Positions 1 through 7,922 of a stretch of 64,000 nt of DNA are shown here, piece after piece. Both the position numbers and the translations under genes were made by a program. Within the stretch, counting starts at the first letter, position 1. Each line of letters opens with the position of its first letter. Source of the DNA: Paenibacillus fonticola DSM 21315 (GTDB taxonomy: Bacteria; Bacillota; Bacilli; Paenibacillales; Paenibacillaceae); the NCBI RefSeq assembly GCF_000381905.1, contig NZ_KB907264.1, forward strand, positions 1-64,000, read 5' to 3'. The notes beneath the pieces are model-generated. The model saw only the letters and a list, made by a program, of their open reading frames with translations, did not search any database and had not been told where the DNA came from.

Positions 1-177
1 GTTATTTTTACTTTGAAGTATTTGGTTCGGGAATATTCTACCTGGAATCCATGGATCATTAAATTGAGTGCATTAATCGACCGATATAAACACGTCTGTC
101 AACTTAATAGAATGGGTTTTATTGAGGATTGGGAGAGGCATTTGAGATCCGTTCCGACAGATATTATTTGGAGATAA
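1..177 (+). CDS. Abi-family (Abi_2-type) protein, C-terminal end, partial
   Basis: The reading frame is open from the first base to a TAA at 175-177 and gives 58 residues; the gene begins outside the window. The pattern of a YSTWNPW segment, a leucine-rich helix ending in IDRYKH, and NRMGFIEDWERH resembles the C-terminal end of the Abi_2 (AbiD/AbiF) abortive-infection family, which typically ends with a 'GFP.dW' element. Family members act intracellularly against phage. It lies just upstream of the first tmRNA 3'-end repeat. Family assignment rests on remembered C-terminal motifs only, so it is moderate. Confidence 0.6.
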   Translation, partial: VIFTLKYLVREYSTWNPWIIKLSALIDRYKHVCQLNRMGFIEDWERHLRSVPTDIIWR

Positions 178-208
178 ACGGTGTCCGACAATTATACGGG
201 AGTCTCTA

Positions 209-292
209 GGGTGACATCAAAACTGTCACTACACCCGTAGAAGCTTATGTGGCGTTGCCTTCGGACAGGGGTTCGACTCCCCTCGCCTCCAT
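209..292 (+). repeat. tmRNA (ssrA) 3'-end copy A, putative attachment-site scar
   Basis: This segment has the layout of the last part of a tmRNA: a GTGACA/TGTCAC stem inside GGGTG/CACCC, then GGACAGGGGTTCGACTCCCC (T-arm with perfect AGGGG/CCCCT stem) and CGCCTCC of the acceptor stem, ending in AT rather than CCA. No tmRNA 5' half or tag reading frame lies upstream, because 1-177 is coding. It is therefore a partial copy. Related copies lie at 7642-7731, 30882-30951 and 46901-46945. Confidence 0.8.
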
Positions 293-304
293 AATTAGCA
301 TGAG

Positions 305-333
305 AAAAAGCGACCATGATTGGTCGCTTTTTT
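305..333 (+). terminator. Rho-independent terminator behind ssrA copy A
   Basis: An 8-bp stem (AGCGACCA/TGGTCGCT) with a 4-nt loop is followed by a run of T. It sits 13 bases after the tmRNA-like 3' end, as the terminator of a real ssrA gene would. Confidence 0.85.
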
Positions 334-520
334 GCATCTAAAGGATACTTATGGTCCCTTGGACGAGATGTGACATACTCTCCCCAATGGTTGGCAAAAT
401 TACATTAAGGCAGTGACTAACGATTCGGGACGAAAGGAAGAGAAAATGTTGAAAAAAGTGAAACTTTGGAACCGAAAAACTCGAAATATGTGGTAAAATG
501 TAGAAAAGGGGGAGAGAGTT

Positions 521-1129
521 TTGAGAAAAACTAGTTTGGGAATTTTACTTTTGGCACTGTTATTAATGGTTGCCGCATGTGGAGGTACTGCGACATCAAC
601 AGGAACGCAGAATGCTAATACTTCTGTAAAGGATCAAGGCTCTGCAGAGAACGCAAATAATGAGCAGAAAGATGACGCTGTTACAGCAGAACCGGCTGAG
701 GAGCCTGAAGAATCGAAAGAGGTTGTTTACAAAGTAGGGGATAAGTTCAACTTGGGTGATTGGGAAGTTGTGCTGGACTCCTTTGAATTCAATCAAAAAG
801 TCAGTGACGAATACTTTTCTTCTAGTGCAGACGAAGGTAATAAGTTTTTAGTTTTGAATTATACGGTTACCAATGAGGGAACGGAAGCAGACAACTTTAC
901 GTCAATGCTTGGCGGAGTTGAAATGAAGGCAATATTTAACGACAAATATGAATATGATTATACGGTTACGATGATAGATAAAGACCTTAGCAATGAAAGT
1001 ATTAAGCCGTTATCTTCAAAAACCGGATTTGTTGTAATGGAAGTTCCTGACACAGTAGCTGAATCAGAAGATGGTTTGATCCTAAAGCTGGCAAAAGATA
1101 AGGACAATGCGACTATTAATTTAAGATAG
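521..1129 (+). CDS. DUF4352-type lipoprotein
   Basis: A 202-residue predicted lipoprotein. It starts at TTG behind GGGGGAGAG. The N-terminus has Arg-Lys, a hydrophobic stretch and a lipobox ending in Ala-Ala-Cys at residues 18-20, so it should be anchored to the outer face of the membrane. An acidic, Glu/Asn-rich linker (about residues 30-70) follows. A beta-rich domain from about residue 70 has the pattern 'KVGDKFNLGDWEVVLDS ... KFLVLNYTVTNEGTE', typical of DUF4352 and telomere-binding-factor-like domains of Firmicute lipoproteins. Ligand and role are unknown. It is a single gene with its own terminator. Confidence 0.75.
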   Translation: MRKTSLGILLLALLLMVAACGGTATSTGTQNANTSVKDQGSAENANNEQKDDAVTAEPAEEPEESKEVVYKVGDKFNLGDWEVVLDSFEFNQKVSDEYFSSSADEGNKFLVLNYTVTNEGTEADNFTSMLGGVEMKAIFNDKYEYDYTVTMIDKDLSNESIKPLSSKTGFVVMEVPDTVAESEDGLILKLAKDKDNATINLR

Positions 1130-1151
1130 CCGAAGTTTCCACTAGTACGAA

Positions 1152-1200
1152 AGAAACCGCAAGCGTAAGGGAGTTCTCCCCAAGGCTTGCGGTTTTTTTT
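1152..1200 (+). terminator. Rho-independent terminator of the lipoprotein gene
   Basis: The stem AAACCGCAAGC / GCTTGCGGTTT is followed by eight T residues, 22 bases after the lipoprotein stop codon. Confidence 0.9.
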
Positions 1201-1356
1201 GAGAGTTCCATCGCTTTAAAGAAACCTGCACCCCTCTGCATCAAATGAAGGAATAAACCTTATACAATGGCACACCATCTTCCAACCTTAAAACATTAAT
1301 ACATATTTAATGCCATCCAATTTAATAAATATGGACGATCATTATTCGCTGGCACC

Positions 1357-1500
1357 TTATACCACTCGAAAGTATTCTTCACCATTTATTATACTAAGCT
1401 GCCACTTGTTTGAGGCTTTCCAGTTCGTTTGCACAATTTGACATTCTTTAATGTGCCGAAGCCATGATAGTAACAAAGATTCTCCAACTTCTATTTTCAT
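1357..1500 (-). CDS. Small 47-residue protein, probably a truncated N-terminus
   Basis: The minus strand carries GGAGGATAGCA directly before an ATG at 1500, and the frame runs 47 residues to TAA at 1357-1359. The protein begins MKIEVGESLLLSWLRHIKEC and is well formed: amphipathic, with WLRH and QTNWK. It looks like the start of a longer conserved Firmicute hypothetical protein cut short after about 35 residues, but I cannot name the family. No terminator or partner gene is visible. The strong RBS and protein-like composition support a real or recently real gene. Confidence 0.5.
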   Translation of the reverse strand: MKIEVGESLLLSWLRHIKECQIVQTNWKASNKWQLSIINGEEYFRVV

Positions 1501-1671
1501 TGCTATCCTCCAAGAAAAACTATATGCAATTCCAATTTACAGATTAAGCACATGCTCTGATGTAACGGGATTGGGATCGGCCCGGTTTGATGAAGGGAGA
1601 TTTGGAAAGTAAAGAAGAGGGCTTCCGCCCTCCGATGAAGCTTCAGAACCGTATATACGAGAGAATGTTAG

Positions 1672-2415
1672 TCAGATGAGCTTGTTTTTTGACGCGAACA
1701 AATAGGCGCCGATACCCGCGGCAATGGATAGATTCAGGGAATCCACGTCTGGGGTTTGCGCTATTTTCAAGCCGGTACCCACATGGCTAAATATTTCTTC
1801 GTCAAGACCTGAAGCTTCATTTCCGAAAACAAGGGTAAACAGCTCCGTTACGGGACAGGTCTCGGGTGTCAGTGTGGTTGCAGCACGAAGCATGAAAGAA
1901 AACAGGTCGTGCCGACCGAACTGGCTGCGATATGACTCGAAGCTGGGAAAGGAACAACATTGAATCCGGAATAATGCTCCCATAGAGGCGCGGATGGTTT
2001 TGGGGTGAAAATGATCTGCTCCGGGAGTAACGATCCCGAGATTGCCAAATCCCAAACCTGCGGTTATCCGGATAATGGTGCCGAGATTGCCCATATCTCC
2101 AGGATGGACGAGGAGAATATGAGGTTTATCGGAAGCAAGTCTATCTGAATATTTGGAAAACACCCCGAACACGAAGCAATTTTCTTTCCGGTCGATCTTG
2201 GCAAAAGCCTTATCCTGCTGGACAACTGGAATATGCTGCGTCTGGCAGAGGGTTTCAAGTAGACTGCGATCCCGATAAGCAGAATGGATATAAACGACTT
2301 TTACGTTCTCCGGTCGTGCCTGAATCATTTCAATAGTGGCGTATGCGCCAAGGGTATAGCTATAGTCTTGCTCTTTACGATATTGCTTTAATGCGAAGTT
2401 TGTCATGCTTGTCAT
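1672..2415 (-). CDS. TrmH/SpoU-family RNA 2'-O-methyltransferase
   Basis: A 247-residue SPOUT-class methyltransferase, predicted to transfer a methyl group from SAM to a ribose 2'-OH of tRNA or rRNA. The three SpoU motifs are present: NLGTIIR at 110-116, FGNEASGL at 197-204 and DSLNLSIAA at 225-233, the last forming the trefoil-knot SAM site. I chose the ATG at 2415 because AAAGGAGAG lies at proper distance before it; an in-frame ATG 11 codons earlier lacks this. The N-terminal part (1-95) is probably a substrate-binding region. It is transcribed alone. The target nucleotide cannot be predicted. Confidence 0.85.
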   Translation of the reverse strand: MTSMTNFALKQYRKEQDYSYTLGAYATIEMIQARPENVKVVYIHSAYRDRSLLETLCQTQHIPVVQQDKAFAKIDRKENCFVFGVFSKYSDRLASDKPHILLVHPGDMGNLGTIIRITAGLGFGNLGIVTPGADHFHPKTIRASMGALFRIQCCSFPSFESYRSQFGRHDLFSFMLRAATTLTPETCPVTELFTLVFGNEASGLDEEIFSHVGTGLKIAQTPDVDSLNLSIAAGIGAYLFASKNKLI

Positions 2416-3013
2416 CGAAACCCGCTCTCCTTTATGAGTTAATTTCATATAGGATGCAAAGTCTCTGGACCAACAGACCTAACTCAGGATGCCAATCTAT
2501 TAGCTCCACACAAGGTTCAGGGTCTGTTTGCCCTTAAGACTTTGCGTGGAGCAGATCGAGTGTTACACCAAAATGGATAGCCAAAGGATTCACCCTCTTT
2601 CTTAATTTTCCTGATATGATTATATCACTATCGCAACTTAAGCACCTAATTAAAGGCAGGAGGCTCAGATAAAGTAAAGGGTTATCGAAAATTAGCTTCG
2701 TCCGAATAGGTAGCTGAAGTTCTCCGGCAGCCGCTTGTTGCGCTAACGGGTAGATAGTTCAATATTTCTAAACTGCAGAGCCACTCTAAATAATGGGTGG
2801 CTCTCACTCACCGGACCGACGGCTCAGTATGCTCCGGAGTATTCAAGTCCAGACAGACGTTGGATTGAAATCTGTCTGAAACCGTCTATCCATATGACTT
2901 TTAAGCAATATGGGTTTTAGCATACCGTAAAGTTGAGCTATCGGGCAGTAGTCTTAAGTGCTTTTGTGTTAAAATGTATGGGAATTTTCATCTACGTAAG
3001 GAGTGAGGAATAG
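2416..3013. other. Intergenic region without recognised gene
   Basis: The region holds the upstream region of the TrmH-type gene (minus strand) and, at 2777-2804, an inverted repeat AGAGCCAC/GTGGCTCT without a following T run. No ORF with a plausible RBS was seen. The GC-rich stretch around 2730-2760 looks like an intergenic repeat, but no second copy occurs in the window. Confidence 0.5.
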
Positions 3014-3355
3014 ATGGACGACCTAGCGGATGTAGAGGCTAAAATAACCTTCTTGAAAGAAGAAGAAGGCGGCAGAACGAGATCAGTATTATCTGGATAT
3101 CGTCCTAATCATCGCGTTAGAGATGACTATCTAACAACGGGTACCCATCATTATTACGATAAAGAAATCGTTCAAATGGGCGACACTGTTTTGGGTACGA
3201 TTACTTTTATTTCTCCAGAATCTTATCCTAGATGCTTGTGGGTAGGGAAAACGATATCTATTCAAGAAGGTTCAAGAGTAGTGGGTTATGCCGAAATAAC
3301 CAACGTTTTTAATCATATCTTGTTAAAAGATGATTCAACTAACGGGAAACGATAG
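3014..3355 (+). CDS. Stand-alone EF-Tu domain III-like protein
   Basis: A 113-residue protein starting at ATG behind AAGGAGTGAGGA. Its sequence follows the third beta-barrel of elongation factor Tu: an EEGGR segment, then SGYRPNH (as in 'SNYRPQFY'), a G-D-x-V element, 'ISP' and an EGSRVVGYAEIT strand comparable to 'EGGRTVGAGVV'. EF-Tu domain III contacts tRNA and EF-Ts, but here it has no GTPase domain. Free-standing versions occur as uncharacterised proteins in bacilli. It overlaps the likely leader of the next gene and is probably co-transcribed with it. Confidence 0.7.
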   Translation: MDDLADVEAKITFLKEEEGGRTRSVLSGYRPNHRVRDDYLTTGTHHYYDKEIVQMGDTVLGTITFISPESYPRCLWVGKTISIQEGSRVVGYAEITNVFNHILLKDDSTNGKR

Positions 3356-3383
3356 TGAAACAATTAGTGATAAAGGTGATGAA

Positions 3384-4034
3384 ATGAGCGCAGATTTTCA
3401 GGATTATTTGCGATCAAATTTACATGGAATATCATTAGAACCGCCACTATTTTATAACTCAGTTATAGGAATTCGCTTTGAGTTGGGTGTCCCATATAGG
3501 GGAGTAGAGCACCCCTCGTATTTTGAAACAGTTAAAAAACGCTCTGAGACTTTATTTGAGTCAGTTTTTTCGGAAAGTGACGAATTGTACATTGTTAGAG
3601 GGACATATGAACCACAGCCACCCTATGAAACCATTAATTCTGACGGGGTTAATGTATTTGCAAAATATGTTGATACGGAGATCGCCAAACATGTTACTTG
3701 TTTCGAAGAAAAAGCAGACTACGATGAAGATACTCACCAGTTAACGGGATATTCCAAAAGTTATAGTCTGTTATGTTGTGTAAAGAAAGTAGATTACAAA
3801 GGCATATTGAAAGCCATTGGCCATGTTGATTTTCCGAGTATGGGAAAATATATTTCGGACCGGATTTACTTTATACACCCTAAGAAGAAAATCGTGTTTC
3901 ATATGTATGATGACCGTGGATTGGACATAGTTGCTGCCCGCACGGAGGATTTAATGAAATTGTATAACGAATTTAATGATTGGATTTTAGATTATGATAG
4001 GGAAAAGATCGATCGAATATTTGGAATTAGATGA
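3384..4034 (+). CDS. DUF3885 family protein
   Basis: A 216-residue cytoplasmic protein. I chose the ATG at 3384 because AAAGGTGATG precedes it; an earlier in-frame start at 3330 would overlap the upstream gene. Features of DUF3885 are the FELG motif near the N-terminus, IYFIHPKKKIVFHMYDDRG in the C-terminal half, and the closing WILDYDREKIDRIFG. Function is unknown; members are often found singly or beside immunity-like genes. The pairing with the EF-Tu-like protein is noted but unexplained. Confidence 0.75.
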   Translation: MSADFQDYLRSNLHGISLEPPLFYNSVIGIRFELGVPYRGVEHPSYFETVKKRSETLFESVFSESDELYIVRGTYEPQPPYETINSDGVNVFAKYVDTEIAKHVTCFEEKADYDEDTHQLTGYSKSYSLLCCVKKVDYKGILKAIGHVDFPSMGKYISDRIYFIHPKKKIVFHMYDDRGLDIVAARTEDLMKLYNEFNDWILDYDREKIDRIFGIR

Positions 4035-4160
4035 AAAACAGCGAACTGATCGCTGAACTAATGTAAAAAGCATAAAGGTTTTTCTTCAGGTAGAAAATGT
4101 AGGTGACCAAAATTCGTCTGATGCTGTGATCGGTTTTAGTTCCTTTAAGGCGTATAATAG

Positions 4161-4189
4161 TACACCATCCGCATAAGGATGGTGTTTTT
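4161..4189 (+). terminator. Terminator of the ACACCATCC family
   Basis: ACACCATCC / GGATGGTGT stem followed by TTTTTG. The same hairpin, nearly letter for letter, recurs at 7055-7083 and 7738-7766, the latter directly behind an ssrA 3'-end copy. It may be a further scar whose tmRNA part has eroded. It also can terminate the DUF3885 transcript. The rest of 4035-4338 shows only a weak CAGCGA/TCGCTG hairpin at about 4036-4052. Confidence 0.8.
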
Positions 4190-4338
4190 GCACTCTATTG
4201 CATTACAATTCATTGAACTTAGCTCCTAAGACTGAGGAAATTATTTTCGTCCCCGTAATGTCTTTATCTTGGACTTTGCTTAGCGCTAAAATCTAACTTA
4301 TAATTATAGGTTAATCTGAACTGCCTTAGGAGGAGACA

Positions 4339-5592
4339 ATGGAATTTATCAAGAACCAACTAGACGGATATGGCATGAGCGAACAGATGATTGGATATCT
4401 TTCGAATATGATCATGGTCGTTTTTATAGCAGTGGTCTCTATACTAGCCAATTTCATAGCCAAAAAAATCGTGTTGAAGACGATTATTCATATTGTCCAT
4501 AACAATCGGTATACGTGGGATAATGTCATTTTGGAGAAAAAAGTGTTCCATAAGCTGTCGCATCTCGTGCCAGCCATCATCATCTATTATTCTGCGTCCA
4601 CCTTTCCGCCCTATCAGGCTTTGATTGAAAAGGCTGCATTAACGTACATGATTATTGTAACCATCGCGGTGCTTAATGCGCTGCTCAATGCTTTTGATGC
4701 GATATATCGTTCGTTTGAAGTCTCCAAGATCAGACCGATTAAGGGATACATTCAGGTGGCGAAAATCGTCCTATTCATCATTGGCGGCATTGTGGTGATC
4801 TCGAATCTAATTGGTCAAAATCCTTTGATCATTCTCAGTGGGCTTGGTGCTTTATCGGCTGTTCTAATGCTAATTTTCAAGGATTCGATATTGGGCCTGG
4901 TGGCAGGCGTTCAATTATCGTCGAATGATATGGTGCGTGTCGGTGATTGGATTGAAATGCCTAAATATAATGCGGACGGCGACGTGATCGACATTACGTT
5001 AAACACGGTAAAGGTTAGGAATTTTGATAAGACGATCACGATGATTCCGAGCTACGCCCTTATTTCGGACTCGTTCAAGAATTGGAGAGGCATGCAGGTA
5101 TCCGGTGGCCGAAGGATTAAGCGAAGCTTTCATATCGATACGAGCAGCATAAGCTTTTGTACCCAGGAAATGATAGAGGAATTCCAGAAGATTCACCTTC
5201 TTTCCGATTATGTCACGACAAGATTAGATGAAATCAAAGCATATAATTTAGAACACCAGATTAATACGGAAAGCAAAGTGAACGGTAGACAGCTTACGAA
5301 TGTGGGGGTGTTCAGAGAATACATCCATCAATATCTGCGGAACCATCCGAAAATTCACCAGGAAATGACGCTGATTGTCAGACAGCTAGCACCGGGAGAT
5401 AACGGACTGCCATTGGAAATCTACGCTTTCAGCAATGATACCAACTGGGGAGTGTATGAATCGATTCAGGCGGATATCTTTGACCACATTTTTGCGGTTG
5501 CCCCGACATTTGGGCTTCGCGCCTTCCAAAATCCAACAGGCCACGATATCGCCCGTCTCAAGGAAAGCACGCAATTTTCGCGAGGGTATTGA
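4339..5592 (+). CDS. MscS-family mechanosensitive channel (YbdG/MscM-like)
   Basis: A 417-residue inner-membrane channel that would open on membrane tension to release solutes. Start ATG follows TAGGAGGAGACA. Several hydrophobic segments lie in the first 190 residues, followed by the pore-lining and beta-domain region: GALSAVLMLIFKDSILG, then VRVGDWIEMP and ITMIPSYALISDSFKNWRG. The length and the 'GDVIDITLNTVKVRNFDKT' pattern match the larger YbdG type rather than the short MscS. A soluble C-terminal domain of about 200 residues follows. It is monocistronic. Confidence 0.9.
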   Translation: MEFIKNQLDGYGMSEQMIGYLSNMIMVVFIAVVSILANFIAKKIVLKTIIHIVHNNRYTWDNVILEKKVFHKLSHLVPAIIIYYSASTFPPYQALIEKAALTYMIIVTIAVLNALLNAFDAIYRSFEVSKIRPIKGYIQVAKIVLFIIGGIVVISNLIGQNPLIILSGLGALSAVLMLIFKDSILGLVAGVQLSSNDMVRVGDWIEMPKYNADGDVIDITLNTVKVRNFDKTITMIPSYALISDSFKNWRGMQVSGGRRIKRSFHIDTSSISFCTQEMIEEFQKIHLLSDYVTTRLDEIKAYNLEHQINTESKVNGRQLTNVGVFREYIHQYLRNHPKIHQEMTLIVRQLAPGDNGLPLEIYAFSNDTNWGVYESIQADIFDHIFAVAPTFGLRAFQNPTGHDIARLKESTQFSRGY

Positions 5593-6110
5593 GATAGGAT
5601 CGGGGGGGGAGGAGTTGAAGCGATTTACAAGGTGAAGGTATGACTGAAGTAAGTCTGATTCAGGCGACTAGTTGGGCATGAGTTCGGTACTTTACCGGAT
5701 TCATGTCTTTTAGTTTGGCCTTCACCAATACCATTAAAAACGAACACCATATATTTTTGTAAGGATTTCCGGTTGCCGTTTTGTACTGAATGAAATGCAA
5801 AGTTTATGACATAGGGATGGCAAAGCTGCCATCTCTTTTGTTGTTCAGTAAAAATAAAATCGACCAATCATCCCCCCCCATTGTGGTAAAATAAGGATTG
5901 AATTGACGAGCAATAAATTATAGTTCTAGTATAATGTAATTTGAAAAACTGCGAGGAAATTTATCTATCTGTCATACATAATAATACATATGCCATTTAT
6001 TTACATAAGAAATAAGGATGTAAACCATCAGGGGGAAGTTGAAAAAGCTTTTCATGAGGAACCAATTTATAAAATTGGGATTAAGTAGTGTTGAAAGTGG
6101 GAGATCTTAA
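5593..6110. other. Intergenic region, no recognised gene
   Basis: AT-rich sequence of 518 bases between the channel and hydrolase genes. Short open frames are present on both strands, but none has an RBS or a recognisable protein pattern. A run of C at 5871-5878 and low-complexity A/T after 5920 are visible. It may hold decayed sequence. Confidence 0.5.
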
Positions 6111-7037
6111 TTGAATATTTTGTGGAAAGACAAGAAACAAAACTTAACAGATGTATTCAGAAAAGAGAAAATACATAGTTGCTTAATCAGTAGAAACAAT
6201 AACTTTATATTTGAATACTTTAAAAATAAAAAGCAACAAAGCAATATGCATAAAATTAATTCATGCACAAAAAGCATAGCCTCATCGTTAATTGGCATTG
6301 CTTATGATAAGGGACTTATTTCAAGTCTCTCAACGCCGATTGTTGAATACTTTCCGATACTAGTTAAAGATTCTGATCATAGAAAGAGTACTATTACAAT
6401 TGATCATCTCCTTACAATGAGTGCAGGCTTTAATTGGCCAGAGATGGGAGAATGGGGCGGCTGGCCGCAGATGATTCACAGCTCAAATTGGGTGAATTAT
6501 GTTTTGGAAAGACCATTAGCGCATGCTCCAGGCGAGCATATGAATTATAACTCGGGATGCAGCCATTTATTAATGGCGATACTCCAAAAAACGACAGGAA
6601 CAAATGCTCAGGAATTTGCGAATGACAACTTATTTTCCAAACTCAAATTTAGTGATTATATTTGGCATAAGGACCCGCAAGGTATTAATATAGGTGGCTT
6701 TGGGATTCATCTTACCATTCAAGACATGCATAAAATGGGTCAATTGTTTCTGAACAATGGCAGGTGGGACGGGAAGCAGTTAATTAATGGCGACTGGGTT
6801 GAACTAACAACGCAGCCTGTTTTTCTAACCTATAAACATTTTGGTCACTATTGCCGACATTGGTGGTCTTCAGCTACTTCTGAGGATGAAAGGTTTTACT
6901 TTGCCATGGGTATGGGAGGACAATATATTTGTGTGATACCGTCGAGAGAGATGGTCATAACCATTACGTGTGATACAAAAGGAGATACGCTTATACCACT
7001 TCATATTATCGAATGTATTTTAAAAAGTGATGAGTAG
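6111..7037 (+). CDS. Beta-lactamase-related serine hydrolase (class C fold)
   Basis: A 308-residue cytoplasmic protein of the beta-lactamase/DD-peptidase-like esterase family. Start TTG follows GTGGGAG. The catalytic tetrad motif SxxK is Ser51-Cys-Thr-Lys54, and the second motif is Tyr146-Asn-Ser148 (class C enzymes have YxN; esterases often YxS). A GGQY segment near residue 275 stands where the HxG motif would be. There is no signal peptide, so cell-wall action is unlikely; hydrolysis of a small ester or amide is more plausible. The gene is AT-rich and ends against a terminator with an ssrA-like scar. Confidence 0.75.
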   Translation: MNILWKDKKQNLTDVFRKEKIHSCLISRNNNFIFEYFKNKKQQSNMHKINSCTKSIASSLIGIAYDKGLISSLSTPIVEYFPILVKDSDHRKSTITIDHLLTMSAGFNWPEMGEWGGWPQMIHSSNWVNYVLERPLAHAPGEHMNYNSGCSHLLMAILQKTTGTNAQEFANDNLFSKLKFSDYIWHKDPQGINIGGFGIHLTIQDMHKMGQLFLNNGRWDGKQLINGDWVELTTQPVFLTYKHFGHYCRHWWSSATSEDERFYFAMGMGGQYICVIPSREMVITITCDTKGDTLIPLHIIECILKSDE

Positions 7038-7040
7038 CGA

Positions 7041-7084
7041 TGCTCCACACCATGAACACCATCCGCATGAGGACGGTGTTTTTG
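7041..7084 (+). repeat. Eroded ssrA 3' tip plus terminator
   Basis: GCTCCAC-CATGAACACCATCC and the hairpin ACACCATCC/GGACGGTGT with T run closely match the tip and downstream terminator of copy B (7725-7767). About 43 of 46 positions are shared when two small gaps are allowed. It lies right behind the serine hydrolase, and also serves as its terminator. Confidence 0.6.
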
Positions 7085-7127
7085 TTTATAATAAGTCAAA
7101 GCATTTCGTACAGTTGGAGTGAAATAG

Positions 7128-7574
7128 ATGAATCATAGTCATAATGAGGGAACAATGATAACGGTACTCAATATGGATGGTCAAGAACTAACACCATGTT
7201 TGCCTCATCGAGCTTGGCGGGAAGTCGAGCGTTCTCGTGCCGTCTGGATTGATGAGGAGACGATCCAATTACTTTATAACCCGTTCTCGTTTCGTGACTA
7301 TCGAAAAGTTGCGCTAAAACGGGATCATCACACTTGTTTGTGGTGCGGACGTCCCGCCACGACAGTGGACCATATTATCCCCTCAAGCAAAGGCGGCTCG
7401 GATCTTCCATACAATCTGCTTGCTTCATGTAGCGATTGTAATACGAAGCGAGGAAACCGTACTGCGTTCTCTTATCTTGCCGAAAATGCACATTCGGCTC
7501 CTAATCTTATCAAGCTTTGTTGGCGCATTTTTAGAGCTAAATACAGACACCAATATGTAAAAAACGATACTTGA
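7128..7574 (+). CDS. HNH endonuclease
   Basis: A 148-residue protein starting behind GTTGGAGTG. The C-terminal half is a complete HNH nuclease fold with zinc-binding cysteine pairs: Cys70-x-x-Cys73, the catalytic Asp81-His82, Asn96, and Cys101-x-x-Cys104. The DHIIPSSKGG and N.L..C.DCN patterns are typical of HNH_5-type proteins of phages and islands. The first 60 residues may bind DNA or RNA. Substrate unknown. It stands alone between two ssrA-like scars, which suggests arrival as a small mobile unit. Confidence 0.85.
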   Translation: MNHSHNEGTMITVLNMDGQELTPCLPHRAWREVERSRAVWIDEETIQLLYNPFSFRDYRKVALKRDHHTCLWCGRPATTVDHIIPSSKGGSDLPYNLLASCSDCNTKRGNRTAFSYLAENAHSAPNLIKLCWRIFRAKYRHQYVKNDT

Positions 7575-7641
7575 GCAAAGGTAGAGAATTGTCGTTTCTA
7601 CCACTAAAGTCGCTACAGGAATCGTAGCAGGCGTTTGTTTT

Positions 7642-7731
7642 ACCGACATTAAAACTGTGACTACACCCATGCGAAGCTCGCCTGTGTGGCGTTGCCTTCG
7701 GACAGGGTTTCGACTTCCCTCGCCTCCACCA
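7642..7731 (+). repeat. tmRNA (ssrA) 3'-end copy B, putative attachment-site scar
   Basis: It shares with copy A the stretch AAAACTGTGACTACACCC, the GGCGTTGCCTTCGGACAGGG element, the T-loop TTCGACT and the acceptor CGCCTCC, and here ends in CCA, the full mature tmRNA 3' end. The T-arm is damaged (AGGGT/TCCCT). It has a 5-base insertion after CACCC relative to copy A. No tmRNA 5' half is near. Confidence 0.8.
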
Positions 7732-7737
7732 TCATGA

Positions 7738-7766
7738 ACACCATCCGCAATGAGGATGGTGTTTTT
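7738..7766 (+). terminator. Terminator behind ssrA copy B
   Basis: ACACCATCC / GGATGGTGT stem with TTTTT, starting 7 bases after the CCA end of copy B. Confidence 0.85.
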
Positions 7767-7922
7767 GCTATATTTAGGGTATTACTGTAATGGGACGTTA
7801 TACCGGGATTATGCGGTGCATACTCCTATGTTATAATTAGAAAAAGCACAGTTTTTTTCGGAAAATCACATTTCACATTTCCTATATATAAATCCATTGG
7901 ACAAGGGGTGCATTGACCAACC

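Noticed and set aside
209..292. A tRNA or complete tmRNA gene
   Set aside because: Only the T-arm, acceptor 3' strand and the preceding pseudoknot-like part are present. The 5' acceptor strand, tag reading frame and other pseudoknots are absent, and the upstream sequence is coding.
2777..2804. Terminator
   Set aside because: The AGAGCCAC/GTGGCTCT inverted repeat has no T run and no gene ends nearby in a fitting direction.
5625..5867. 80-residue minus-strand ORF
   Set aside because: No RBS, no recognisable protein pattern and no conserved partner; it looks like chance.
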